From Planctomycetia bacterium (GTDB taxonomy: Bacteria > Planctomycetota > Planctomycetia > Pirellulales > UBA1268): a DNA stretch of 59,409 nt. Positions 40,970 through 50,500 of this stretch are shown here, piece by piece. A model generated the notes under the pieces. It worked only from the letters and a program-made list of their open reading frames with translations, ran no database searches and was not told where the DNA came from. Position numbers and translations under genes: made by a program. Every line of letters begins with the position of its first letter. Position 1 is the first letter of the stretch. The DNA is taken from positions 1 through 59,409 of the forward strand of contig JAIOPD010000046.1 of NCBI GenBank assembly GCA_021414115.1, written 5' to 3'.

Positions 40970-41794
40970 ATGATCCGTGCATCCTTCGGGAAGGCTGTCT
41001 CTGCGTTTGGGCCGCGCTGGTCCGTGTGGTCGGTAAGCTGCGTGGCGGTGGCGATCGCCGCGCCGGTCGTCGCGGAGGATTGGCGGACGTTCCTCAAGTT
41101 TCCTGAACGGGCTGCTGACAAAGCCCGCTGCGACGCGATGCTCTGTGCCGTCGCACCCGTCCTCGGCGAGGCCGAGGAGGAGCCGGTGCCGACGGAACCC
41201 GCCGTGGAGAAGCCGGACGACGCGATCACGCTCGCCCAGGTGTCGCCCGATACAGCGTCCGCCACGACGGCGGCCGAGGCGAAGGATCCGGACGACGGGC
41301 CCGCCAGCCAGGAGCCGTGTGTCGAGGAACGCGGCGACTGCCGCGAGGCGCTCGAGAGACTTCGCGCCGATGCGATCGCCGGCATCGACCTCGACATCCG
41401 GGTGGGCGGCCGGCCGGGCAATGACTACCCGTGCGAGTGCCGCCTCGAAGGAGAGACGTTCGAGCCGCGGCGCTTCGCCACGACGATGTTCACCTGGAAG
41501 GCGGCGGGCTACTGCCACAAGCCGCTCTACTTCGAGGACTGGGAACTCGAGCGCTACGGCCACTCGCGCGGCCCGCTCGCCGATCCCTTCCTCTCGGCCG
41601 CGCACTTCTTCATCACGCTGCCCATCCTGCCCTACAAGATGGGCGTCGAACTTCCCTGGGAGTGCGTCTATCCGCTCGGCTACTACCGTCCGGGCAGTTG
41701 TGCTCCCTGGACGATTCCCGCGATCCCGATCAGCTGCCGCGGCATGGCCGTCCAGGCGGCCACCGTCACGGGGCTCGTATTTCTGTTGCCTTGA
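40970..41794 (+). CDS. Exported protein of unknown function
   Basis: A 274-aa protein with a signal peptide (WSVSCVAVAIAAPVVAEDW). An acidic Ala/Thr/Glu-rich stretch (about 50-110) leads to a conserved-looking C-terminal half with CECRLEGETFEPRRFATTMF, CHKPLYFEDWELERYGHSRG and LPYKMGVELPWECVYPLGYYRPG. Aromatic and Cys content suggests an envelope protein. I do not recognise the family by name. It converges with the channel gene at 41804. Confidence 0.7.
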   Translation: MIRASFGKAVSAFGPRWSVWSVSCVAVAIAAPVVAEDWRTFLKFPERAADKARCDAMLCAVAPVLGEAEEEPVPTEPAVEKPDDAITLAQVSPDTASATTAAEAKDPDDGPASQEPCVEERGDCREALERLRADAIAGIDLDIRVGGRPGNDYPCECRLEGETFEPRRFATTMFTWKAAGYCHKPLYFEDWELERYGHSRGPLADPFLSAAHFFITLPILPYKMGVELPWECVYPLGYYRPGSCAPWTIPAIPISCRGMAVQAATVTGLVFLLP

Positions 41795-41803
41795 TGCGTC
41801 CGC

Positions 41804-42931
41804 TCATCCTTGCTGATGGCCCGACCGGGGGGCGGTGGCTCCCCGGAACGTGAGTTGGGCGGGAATCGGCAGCCGGAGGAGCGACCTCGGCAGGTCGTCG
41901 TGGCGACCCACCACGATCAGCGTGTCGAGTGGCTCGAGTACCGATGTCGGGTGCGGGCTTCGCCTGATTTCCCCATCGGCCTTGCGGATCGCCACGATCA
42001 CGACCGCCGACTGTCGGAGATCGACGTCGGCGAGCGTGGAGCCCGCCAGCTCCGACTCGGGTTGGATCGTGATCTGGCCGATCTCCATGCCGATGTCGAG
42101 GAGCTGCTCGTTGAGCTGCCCCATGCTGTCCGCGTCGCCCAGGAGGGTCTCCGCCGAGGGGTGCGTGATCATCCGGGCGATGCGGTTGGCTCCCGCCGCC
42201 GCCGGGAGCACGACCCGCGTGGCTCCCGAGCGCAGGAGCTTCCGCTCCGTGTCGGGCCGCTCGCCGCGGGCGATGATCTCCACCGTCCCGCTCAACTCGC
42301 GGGCCGACAGCGTGACGAACACGTTGGCGGCATCGTCAGGCAGCACCACCGCCACGACCCGTGCGGTGTCGATGTGCGCCCGGCGGAGCGTCTGCTCTTC
42401 CGCCGCGTCTCCCATCACGACGGGATACCCCTGCGACTCGGCCAGCGTGAGCCGGCCTGCATCGGCGTCGATCACCACCAGCGGCATGCCCGCCGCCGTG
42501 AGATCCCGGCAGAGAATCTGGCCCACACGTCCGAAGCCGCACACGATCGCGTGGCCGCGGAGTTCGTCGATCAGTTGGTTCATGCGATGTTTCCCCAGCG
42601 CTTCACGGATTCTCCCCTCGGCCATGATTTCGACGAGCCCGCCCACCACCCACAGCCCGGCCGAACAGCCGGCGATGATCACGCCGATCGTGAACACCTT
42701 CAGCCACGGTTTGTCGAGCGGGTGCACCTCTCCATACCCGACGCCGAAGATCGTGATCACGACCATGTAGACCGCATCGACGACGGGCCAGCCGGCAAGG
42801 ACGTAGCCGGTGACGGCGATCGTGACGATGCCAGCCAGCATGAGCAGGCCGGTCGTGACGCGACGCAGGGGCGACGCCATCGCGTCGGAGCTGACGGTCG
42901 GCGTGAACAGGGCGTCTGCGGGCGAACTCAT
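41804..42931 (-). CDS. Two-helix K+ channel with RCK (TrkA-N/TrkA-C) domains
   Basis: A 375-aa channel. Two transmembrane helices (about 22-42 and 75-97) flank a pore loop with the selectivity filter GVGYGE. The RCK N-terminal domain starts at HAIVCGFGRVGQILC (Rossmann NAD-type) and a TrkA-C domain (about 290-365) follows. This is the MthK/Kch-like layout, ligand-gated at the cytoplasmic ring. The start at 42931 (MSSPADAL) is preferred over a longer frame. Confidence 0.88.
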   Translation of the reverse strand: MSSPADALFTPTVSSDAMASPLRRVTTGLLMLAGIVTIAVTGYVLAGWPVVDAVYMVVITIFGVGYGEVHPLDKPWLKVFTIGVIIAGCSAGLWVVGGLVEIMAEGRIREALGKHRMNQLIDELRGHAIVCGFGRVGQILCRDLTAAGMPLVVIDADAGRLTLAESQGYPVVMGDAAEEQTLRRAHIDTARVVAVVLPDDAANVFVTLSARELSGTVEIIARGERPDTERKLLRSGATRVVLPAAAGANRIARMITHPSAETLLGDADSMGQLNEQLLDIGMEIGQITIQPESELAGSTLADVDLRQSAVVIVAIRKADGEIRRSPHPTSVLEPLDTLIVVGRHDDLPRSLLRLPIPAQLTFRGATAPRSGHQQG

Positions 42932-43113
42932 AATTTCGGCCGCGAGCCAGGCCGGCAGGCGGGTGAAGGGGGCGGGCAACGACCAGCGGGATCGCGAGAC
43001 AGTGGTCTTCTCGCGCCCCGGCTGTCGGTCTGATCGAGCGAACCGCCCTCGCTCCAACGAGCACGAGTCTCGGGGGTGAGGCGGGCCCGGTCAAGGGACC
43101 AGCTCGCAGAGAG

Positions 43114-43188
43114 AGGTGCCAGCCACCAAATCTGAGGAAGCTGCGTTTCTGCGTTTTCCTGTTTGCCCAGATTTGGTGGCTGGCACCT
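43114..43188. repeat. 21-bp perfect inverted repeat with 33-base spacer
   Basis: The arms 43114-43134 (starting AGGTGCCAGCCACCAAATCT) and 43168-43188 are perfect inverted repeats. It lies just after the stop of the LamG gene and upstream of the channel gene, both leftward. It could terminate the first transcript, or be a small REP/MITE-like element. Confidence 0.85.
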
Positions 43189-43191
43189 TTT

Positions 43192-43923
43192 CTATCTGTC
43201 CGTGGCCAGTGCCCGCACCTGCTCGTCGGTGAGGGCTTCCTTGTAGATCCGCACGTCGTCGATCACGCCGTCCATAAACTCTCCCGCTCCGGTGTCGCCG
43301 ATGCGCAGCGTCCGCCTCGGCTGCATGAGCTTCGGCTGGCCCATGAAGGGAATCGTCTTCTTGCGGTCGCCGTCGAGATAGAGCCGGCATTGCTTCGCGG
43401 CGTCGTCGATCACGAACGTCACGAGATACCATCGCTCCAGTTCGAGATCACCCCCCTGCCCGTTCGTGCCGACGTCGTTCTTGTAAAAGTTCACTTTCGT
43501 CTCGATCCACCTGCTGCCGTCGCCGATGTCGCCGTGCACCTTGTCAGTGTTGACCTTCACATCGAAGAGCGGAGCACCGCCCGTCCTCGTGCCCAGGATA
43601 CCGGAGTAGGTGGGCGGCTTCGTGAGCCAGACCCACGCCGAGACGGTGAACGTGGAAAGCTCCAAGTCGGAAGCATGGGAAACGCTCACATGATCCTTGC
43701 GGCTGCGATCGAAGAGCAGACCTTTCCCAAACTTGCCGGCATGCGGCACGGCTCCCTGCACGGTCCCATGGTGGCCACCCGCCGAATCCCGTCCCTCGGC
43801 CCCCGCCTCGTCGAATGTCCAATGGGCGACGGGCTGGGGTAGATCGGCGTGGGCACGAGCGGCCAGAGCGGCAACGACAAATCCCCAGAGTGCAACCAGA
43901 TGCAGTCCAGTGCCCCGCCTCAT
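43192..43923 (-). CDS. Secreted LamG-domain (jellyroll) protein
   Basis: A 243-aa protein with a signal peptide (HLVALWGFVVAALAARAHA) and one LamG/concanavalin-like domain: VAHWTFDEAGAEGRDSAG, FTVSAWVWLTKPP, WYLVTFVIDD and FMDGVIDDVRIYKEAL are characteristic strands. Such domains bind carbohydrate or protein outside the cell. The start at 43923 gives the signal peptide. It is divergent from the NarX-like kinase (182 bases). Confidence 0.88.
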   Translation of the reverse strand: MRRGTGLHLVALWGFVVAALAARAHADLPQPVAHWTFDEAGAEGRDSAGGHHGTVQGAVPHAGKFGKGLLFDRSRKDHVSVSHASDLELSTFTVSAWVWLTKPPTYSGILGTRTGGAPLFDVKVNTDKVHGDIGDGSRWIETKVNFYKNDVGTNGQGGDLELERWYLVTFVIDDAAKQCRLYLDGDRKKTIPFMGQPKLMQPRRTLRIGDTGAGEFMDGVIDDVRIYKEALTDEQVRALATDR

Positions 43924-44105
43924 CGTGCAACTTCCTTCATAGATGAAACTCGTGAATCACTGGCAGTTTACCGTCTGTGTTCGATCTCGACGGCCGTCGA
44001 GGCCGAAGCGTCACAAAGCTCCAATGCCACCACCCCACGTCGGCAAAACTGCGGAGGGGGTTCCACCCGTCCAGCGGTGCGGTGTCTGGTAGGATTTTGC
44101 GTGTC

Positions 44106-45821
44106 ATGAGGCTGTATTCGCTCGTCATTGTGGGGCTGGCAGGAACGCTCGGCTGGACCGGTTGGGCGTCCTCGTGCGCGGTCGCAGGCGACACGCCTCC
44201 ACCCGCTGCGACGCTCGACCACGTCGTCGCCGACAATCACACGATTACCCCGTCTGGCAAGCGGGGGACGGAGGACGTCTACGAGCTGCCCGCCCGCCCT
44301 GGGCGGCTGCTCCTGTCGTTCGGCGATGCGGAGCGGCTCGGCCGGACGCCGGTGCAGCTGCGGTATCGGCTCGATGGCCGCGATGACGACTGGCGGGATC
44401 CCGACCACGGCCTGATGCGGTTTCAGTTGCGGTTCATCGATGCCAATAACCAACTGGTCGATGGCGATGAGAGTTGGACCAAAGGCCGCTCGCCGGGCTG
44501 GACCGGGCAGATTGAGACCTCGCCGTTTCAGCACCGCAGCAAGCGGATCACGGTGCCGCCCCGAGCTGCGAAGCTGATGCTGTGGCTGATCTCGGCCGGG
44601 CCTGAGGAGACGACGGGCGTGCGAGTGTTCGAGTCAATTCGGATTTCGGTCGTCGATAAAGACGGCACGCCGGATCGTGAGATCTACCAGAGTGACTTCG
44701 AGACCGGCGAAGACCTCGACAATCCGTTCGGCGTGCCCAAGGACTGGGAACGTGACGGAACGAAGCCCGGAGTCGGCCGAGTCGTACGACTCCCGGGCCC
44801 CCCCGCGCGTCACGCCCTCGCGCTCATCGACGAGGATCCAAGTGGCCTCGGCGGCTGGATCACGTCGTCTGCGGGATCGCCGGCGGTCACCTCCGGTGAC
44901 GAACTGCTTGTCGAATGGAGCGAGCTTTATGCAGTCGGCGAAGGGGGAGCAGCGTCGGTGGCGTACGACGACCTTGCCTCCGGTGAGTATCGGTTTCGGA
45001 TCAGTGAATGCTCGCATCTCGGCGTGCCGCAAGGGCCCGAATACACCGCCGTGATCCAGGTGCCACCGCCGGTCTGGGCTCGGCCGTGGTTCTGGGCCGC
45101 TTCAGCCGCTGGCACCACCGGTCTGTTTGCCTTGTTCATCCGCCAGGTGTCGCGGCAACGCACGCAACGGCAACTCGCGATCGCCGAGCAGCAGCGGATG
45201 ATTGCAGCCGACCGGATGCGAATCGCCCAAGACCTGCACGACGACCTCGGTGCCAATCTCACGCGGATCGGCATGCTCAGCGATCTCGTCCGCAGCCCGG
45301 CAATCACGGCCGACGAGAGCCGCCGCTATCTCGACCAGATCTTCGAAAACGCCACTGGCCTGGCCAAACACCTCAACGAAATCGTGTGGGCGATCAGCCC
45401 CCACAACGATGCCGTCGAACCTTTCTCGGCGTATCTCTGTAAATACGCCCAGGATTTCGTGGCCTCGAGCGGCGGTCGCTGTCGGATCGATCTGCCCGAC
45501 AGGCTCCCCGACGTGCCGCTCCCATCGAACATCCGGCACAACCTCTTCCTGGCCGCGAAGGAAGCCCTGCACAACGCCGTCAAGCACTCCCGGGCAGCCA
45601 CGATCGTCCTCCGACTCGGAGTGGTGGATGGCCGGCTAACAATCGTCGTCGAAGACGATGGCTGCGGAATCCCCGCGGCCGCAACGCGGGAGGCGTCCGG
45701 CGGCAAGGGCTTTGCCAACATGCAGCGCCGGATGCAGCAGGTTGGCGGCACGTTCTCCTGCGAAAGCCGCCCCGGCAAGGGCACGTCCATCCGTCTCTCC
45801 GTCCCGGTTTCCACATCCTGA
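44106..45821 (+). CDS. NarX/DegS-type histidine kinase with extracytoplasmic beta domain
   Basis: A 571-aa kinase. A signal/anchor (RLYSLVIVGLAGTLGWTGW) precedes a large exported part (about 30-325), ending in a Y_Y_Y-like segment (YRFRISECSHLGVPQGPEYT). One transmembrane helix follows (PWFWAASAAGTTGLFALFI), then the HisKA_3 domain with the phosphorylated His in IAQDLHDDLGANLTR and an ATPase with EALHNAVKHS and GKGFANMQRRM. The start at 44106 gives the signal. The response regulator follows after 24 bases. Confidence 0.9.
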   Translation: MRLYSLVIVGLAGTLGWTGWASSCAVAGDTPPPAATLDHVVADNHTITPSGKRGTEDVYELPARPGRLLLSFGDAERLGRTPVQLRYRLDGRDDDWRDPDHGLMRFQLRFIDANNQLVDGDESWTKGRSPGWTGQIETSPFQHRSKRITVPPRAAKLMLWLISAGPEETTGVRVFESIRISVVDKDGTPDREIYQSDFETGEDLDNPFGVPKDWERDGTKPGVGRVVRLPGPPARHALALIDEDPSGLGGWITSSAGSPAVTSGDELLVEWSELYAVGEGGAASVAYDDLASGEYRFRISECSHLGVPQGPEYTAVIQVPPPVWARPWFWAASAAGTTGLFALFIRQVSRQRTQRQLAIAEQQRMIAADRMRIAQDLHDDLGANLTRIGMLSDLVRSPAITADESRRYLDQIFENATGLAKHLNEIVWAISPHNDAVEPFSAYLCKYAQDFVASSGGRCRIDLPDRLPDVPLPSNIRHNLFLAAKEALHNAVKHSRAATIVLRLGVVDGRLTIVVEDDGCGIPAAATREASGGKGFANMQRRMQQVGGTFSCESRPGKGTSIRLSVPVSTS

Positions 45822-45845
45822 GCATCACGCTGAGGCCTGTTCGCC

Positions 45846-46565
45846 ATGACCAAATCCGCATCAATCGCCGCTCCGCCCCGCTCCGATGCTCGGAAGCTGA
45901 TCCGCGTCGGTATCGTCGATGACGACAAGGCCACCCGTCAGGCTCTCGCCGGATTTCTTCAGTCCGATCCCGAGATCGAATGCGTGGGCACGTTCGGGTC
46001 GGCCGAGGAGGCAGTCCGCGACCTGCCAACGCAGCTGCCCGACGCCGTGATCATGGACGTCAATCTGCCGAAGATGGACGGGGTGCAGTGCGTTCGCGAA
46101 TTGGTCGCAAAGCTGCCGCAGGTGCAAATCGTGATGCTCACGGTCTATGACAACACCGACGTCATCTTCCAGTCACTGGCGGCGGGGGCGAAGGGCTACC
46201 TGCTCAAGCCTATCCGTGCGGCCCAGCTGCTCGCGGCCGTCCGCGACGTGATCGGTGGCGGAGCACCCCTGACGAGCAACATCGCCCGCAAACTCGTCCA
46301 GGCCTTCGCCGAGCCGGCCACGCAGCCGGCAAAGGCAGCCACTCGCGAGGCCGATGCCCAGCGGGAGGCCGTCGAGGCCACCCTCTCACCACGCGAACGT
46401 GAGGTGCTTGACCTCCTGGCCCGGGGCTACCTCTACAAGGAGATCGCCAAGCACTTCAACGTGAGCTATTCCACGGTCCACACCCACATCGAGCGGATCT
46501 ACCACAAGCTCCATGTTCGCTCTCGGGCCCAGGCGGTCGCGAAGATCTACGGGCCGAAAACCTGA
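45846..46565 (+). CDS. NarL/FixJ-family response regulator
   Basis: A 239-aa regulator with a receiver (IVDDDKATR, phosphoacceptor in AVIMDVNLPKMDG, Lys in LLKPIRA) and a LuxR-type helix-turn-helix (LSPREREVLDLLARGYLYKE, then VSYSTVHTHIERIYHKL). It is the partner of the kinase at 44106-45821. Targets are unknown; the LamG gene and the pseudopilin/PEP-CTERM pair flank the system. Confidence 0.93.
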   Translation: MTKSASIAAPPRSDARKLIRVGIVDDDKATRQALAGFLQSDPEIECVGTFGSAEEAVRDLPTQLPDAVIMDVNLPKMDGVQCVRELVAKLPQVQIVMLTVYDNTDVIFQSLAAGAKGYLLKPIRAAQLLAAVRDVIGGGAPLTSNIARKLVQAFAEPATQPAKAATREADAQREAVEATLSPREREVLDLLARGYLYKEIAKHFNVSYSTVHTHIERIYHKLHVRSRAQAVAKIYGPKT

Positions 46566-46649
46566 ATCCGCCGTTGCGGCTGTCGAAGGGGCAGTGCGCC
46601 ATCACGGCTTCGACGTGTTCTTGGCCTTGGTGAATGTGAGCAGCCGCGT

Positions 46650-47594
46650 TTACGGCAGTGCTTCCAGCAGGTCGGCCGCGCGGATCGTACCATAGGCTTG
46701 CCACACGGCGAGCGTGATCTCGTTGGTCACGAACCGCGTACTGCCGTCGCCGAGAACCGCGGAGACGCCGCCGGGATGAAGACTGCGGGCAGAGTTCCAG
46801 CCATCCGGTATCGGCCATGATACGCAAGGTCCGGGATAGGTCGCCGACTGCGGCCCCAGGCAACGGCAGTAATCCGTTCCTGAGTTCGGCGTGGACTTCG
46901 TCATGAACGTCGGGCCTCCCGCAGTGTTGTTCAACATGAATCCCCGCATGTCGTTGTCGGTATCGTTGGCTGCCATCACGGTCTCCGACATAAAGATTGT
47001 GTTCGAGAGCCCATCGCGGAAAGCGGCGGCGGCATTGCCGGGTTCACGGCGGCTCTCGATCTGACTGAACGTGGGATTGTTCGACTGGTAGTCGCTAAAA
47101 GGCGCCTTCACATACTGGGGCTCGCTTTGGAGAAAGTTTGCATTGCCCCAATTGCAGACGTAGTTCCCGCGTGCCATCCAATAGATGTTGGCTCGCCAGG
47201 CACCCGCCCGGTCGCTCGGGCAGTAGTACATCGGGACACGCGCATCGACGGCCTTCTGGTTTGCCGGGTCCCAAAATGGTTTTTGCAGGTCGTATTGCCC
47301 AAGCACGTTCTGCGCGTCGATGTAAGGCCACAATGAGACCACGAACGTGCGACGGTCGCGGGTGGGATCCGATTGAGCACCGCCGTAGGAAATCGACCCC
47401 GGCGGAAATCGGCCGTTGCTTGTCTCGTACTGCTGCATTGCGAGGCCCCATTGCCGCATAGTACTGAGACATTGCGTGCGCCGGGAACTCTCGCGAGCCG
47501 ACTGCACGGCCGGCATGAGCAGTCCCACGAGTACGCAGATAATCCCGATGACCACCAGCAGCTCGATCAACGTAAATCCGGTGCGGCGATTCAT
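46650..47594 (-). CDS. DUF1559 pseudopilin-like protein
   Basis: A 314-aa protein with a type IV pilin-like N-terminus (RTGFTLIELLVVIGIICVLVG): prepilin cleavage before Phe, Glu at +5 and a hydrophobic helix. The C-terminal part is the DUF1559 domain, with MYYCPSDRAGAW, NTIFMSETVMA and the typical HPGGVSAVLGDGSTRFV. Planctomycetes carry many of these. Its start overlaps the stop of the PEP-CTERM gene by four bases (ATGA), so it is probably made with that protein. Confidence 0.94.
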   Translation of the reverse strand: MNRRTGFTLIELLVVIGIICVLVGLLMPAVQSARESSRRTQCLSTMRQWGLAMQQYETSNGRFPPGSISYGGAQSDPTRDRRTFVVSLWPYIDAQNVLGQYDLQKPFWDPANQKAVDARVPMYYCPSDRAGAWRANIYWMARGNYVCNWGNANFLQSEPQYVKAPFSDYQSNNPTFSQIESRREPGNAAAAFRDGLSNTIFMSETVMAANDTDNDMRGFMLNNTAGGPTFMTKSTPNSGTDYCRCLGPQSATYPGPCVSWPIPDGWNSARSLHPGGVSAVLGDGSTRFVTNEITLAVWQAYGTIRAADLLEALP

Positions 47595-50500
47595 CGTGAT
47601 GCTCGTAACAGCTGCCTTCGCAGGCTCCATGCCGCGGCCGCGATGCCTATGCTTGCCAGCGCGACCGCTCCTGGCTCCGGCACGATCACGAACTGCGTGA
47701 CGCTGCCGGTCACGCTGCCCACCGAGCCACCGAAATCCTTCGTGCCGTAGCTCGTCTGGAGCGTCACTCCGGTGATGCCCGTGATGGTCGTGATGTCAAC
47801 GTAATTCACACCGCCGAACGAGCGGGTGCCTGCCCCCGTGGTCTTCGCCCAGTAGCTGAACGACCCCTTGCCATCGAGGGTCGCGAGCAGGTCCACCGCC
47901 GACAGGCCGGTAAAGAAGCCGCCCTCGTAGATCTGGCCGTTGGCGATCGAATCGACGTTGAAGTAGACGTCGATCACGTTGCCGGCGGTGAACGTGCCCG
48001 TCGCAAAAGGAGCGGAGCCGTTCGTGAGCCGCAGGACGTCGTTCACGCTCGCCGACGCACTCGTGTAGGTCGGCGCGAGGCCCGTGAACTCGAAGGCCGC
48101 ATCGAGACCGGCCGAAGAATTGAACTGGCCCGCGGTGAGGATGCCAGGCGAGTTGCCCGGGCTGACAAGGCCGGCGCCGGTGATGGCCCCGGCGATCGAG
48201 CCCGACCCGCCGAGCGTGGCGTTTGACGCCACGGTGACGGCGGAGGCGCTCGTCAAGCTGCCGTTGACGGCGAGCGTGCCGGCCGTGACGTCGGTGGCGC
48301 CCGTGTAGCCGTTTGATCCGGAGAGCACGAGCGAGCCGACCCCCAGCTTTTCGAGGCCGGAGCTGCCGAGGATCCCGGCCTTGATCTCGTGGAGGCCGCC
48401 CGCTTCGACCTCGATCGTCGGCTTGCCGCTCGACGCCGCGAGCGTGAGCGAGCCGCCCGAGCCCTGGTCGAGCACGTAGCGGTTGGCCGTGTTGGAGATG
48501 ACGAGGGCCGCGAGGCTCGGCGTGGCGCCGTTGAGCAGGATCGTTGAGGTGCCGGTCTGCGAACCGGCGAAGATCGCCCGGTCGGTGTTCGTGTAGTCGG
48601 CGAACGTGCCGGGCGCCGCCCCGACACCGCCCGTGCTCGTCCAGTTGCTGCTCGCGCTCGTGCCCCACGAGCCGCCGCCGGCCATGGTCCAGGTGCCGGT
48701 GCCGCTGAAGACGCTCACCGAGTAGGGGAGATTGGTCGTGCCCGGCAACTGGCCCGGAAGCGGCCCGCCGGTTTCAGCGCTCGAGTTCGTGAGCGTGATC
48801 GTGCCGGAGATCGCCCCGGCCGTGCCGAAGCTGCCGGCGACGGCGCGGCTCGAACCGCCGCTGCCGTCGAACACGAAGCCGCTGCTGCCGCTGACGATCA
48901 GCCCGCCGCCGGAGCCGTTGGCAACCCTGATCCGCGTGAAATTGTCGTCCAATCCCGCGCTCGTGAAGGTCGAGGTGACCGTGCCCGAGGCGCCCAGGTG
49001 GACGAGGCCGAAGTTCACAGCGGAGGCCGTCACGACGCGGTTGTCGACCACGGCGCCAGCCACGGTGAACGTGCCGGCCGCGTTGTTGGCAATGCCGGTG
49101 TTCGTGAACGAGACCGTGCCGCTGCGGGCGCCGGTCGCGGCGGTGCTCGCGTAGCCGACCGAGATCGCCTGCGTCCCGGAGCCGGCGAGCGTGCCCGTGC
49201 TGCTGCCGATGAGCGAAAGGGCCGCCGATGGGGAGAGCGAATAGTCGGTGGCGTCCGGGCCGCTGTTGGTCAGGTTCACCGACATGGTCGTGCCCTGGTT
49301 TTGCATCACGCGGAAGCCGGTCACGCTCGACGTCGATGAGGTGAGCGAGCTGATCGTGTTGTAGGCGAGTACGAGCGACTGGTTGCTGCCGCTGCCGACT
49401 TGCGAGATCATGAACGAGCCCGACGAGGTGTTCGAGAAGGCCGAGCGGTCGAGCGTGAACTTGTTCGCCGCAAAACCCGTGATCCCGTTCGACGACGACA
49501 GGATCGTCCACGAGCCCGCCTTCGTCGCCGAGAAGTTGGCCGCACTGCCCGCGGCGGTGCCGGAGAGCGACGTGATCGCGATCTTGAACGTGGTGCCGCT
49601 GGTGGCGTTGATCACGAGGCCGCTGCCGCCAGACACGTTGATCAGGTCCCAGCCGGTGCCGGCCGTGCTCGTGGCGTCGTTGACCTCCCAGAGATACGTG
49701 CCCGCCGGATCCCACGTGAGGCCTCTCGTGTAGGCCTGGATGCCGGGAGAGTTGCCCGGGGAGAGGATGTCGCCGGTTCCGACCGTCACGGCCGTGCCGA
49801 TCGTGCCCGTGCCGGAGATCGTGCCCTGCGTGAACGTGATCGGCTGCGTGAGGGGCGTGGCCGAGTTGTACTTCAGCTCAGCGTCGGAGCCGTTGATCGT
49901 GATCCCGCTCGTGGAGTTGATCCGGCCATTCGAGGCGATCACGAGACGGCCCCCGGTGATCGACGTCGTCCCGGTGTAGCCGTTCGAGCCGGAGAGTGTG
50001 AGCGCCCCTGCGCCCGACTTCGTCAGGCCGCCAGAGCCGGAGATCGTGCCGGAGAGTGTCTGGCCCGTGGAAGTGGCGATTGCCAGCCCAGCGCCGCTGG
50101 CAACGGAGATCGCGCTCGAATAGGTGCCCGTTCCAAGTGCGCCTGCACCGCCGACCTGGAGCGTGCCGGAAGAGATCGTGATGCCGCCGGTGAACGTGCT
50201 TGTACCGGTGAGAGCCAGAACGCCGGATCCTGCTTTCGTCAGACCAAAGCCGACCCCAGCGATGGGTCCGCCGACGGTCAGTGTGCCTGCCGACACCGTC
50301 ACAGAACGGCTTGCTCCGAGTGTGACAGCACCGGAACCGAGGTTGAGGTCATTCGGTCCAGCGAAAGTGAAATCGGCGCTCCAGGACTGGGCGTTGTTGT
50401 TCGACAGGGTGATGGCTGAACCGGACGAATTGCCGATCGTGCCGCCAGTGATCGTAAAACCGCCGGCGCCGGCGGCCGTCGTGCTGTTGAGATCGAGTTG

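Noticed and set aside
49400-50419. Plus-strand frames opposite the PEP-CTERM gene
   Set aside because: The Gly/Ser/Thr repeats on the minus strand leave long open frames on the other strand; no protein-like features.
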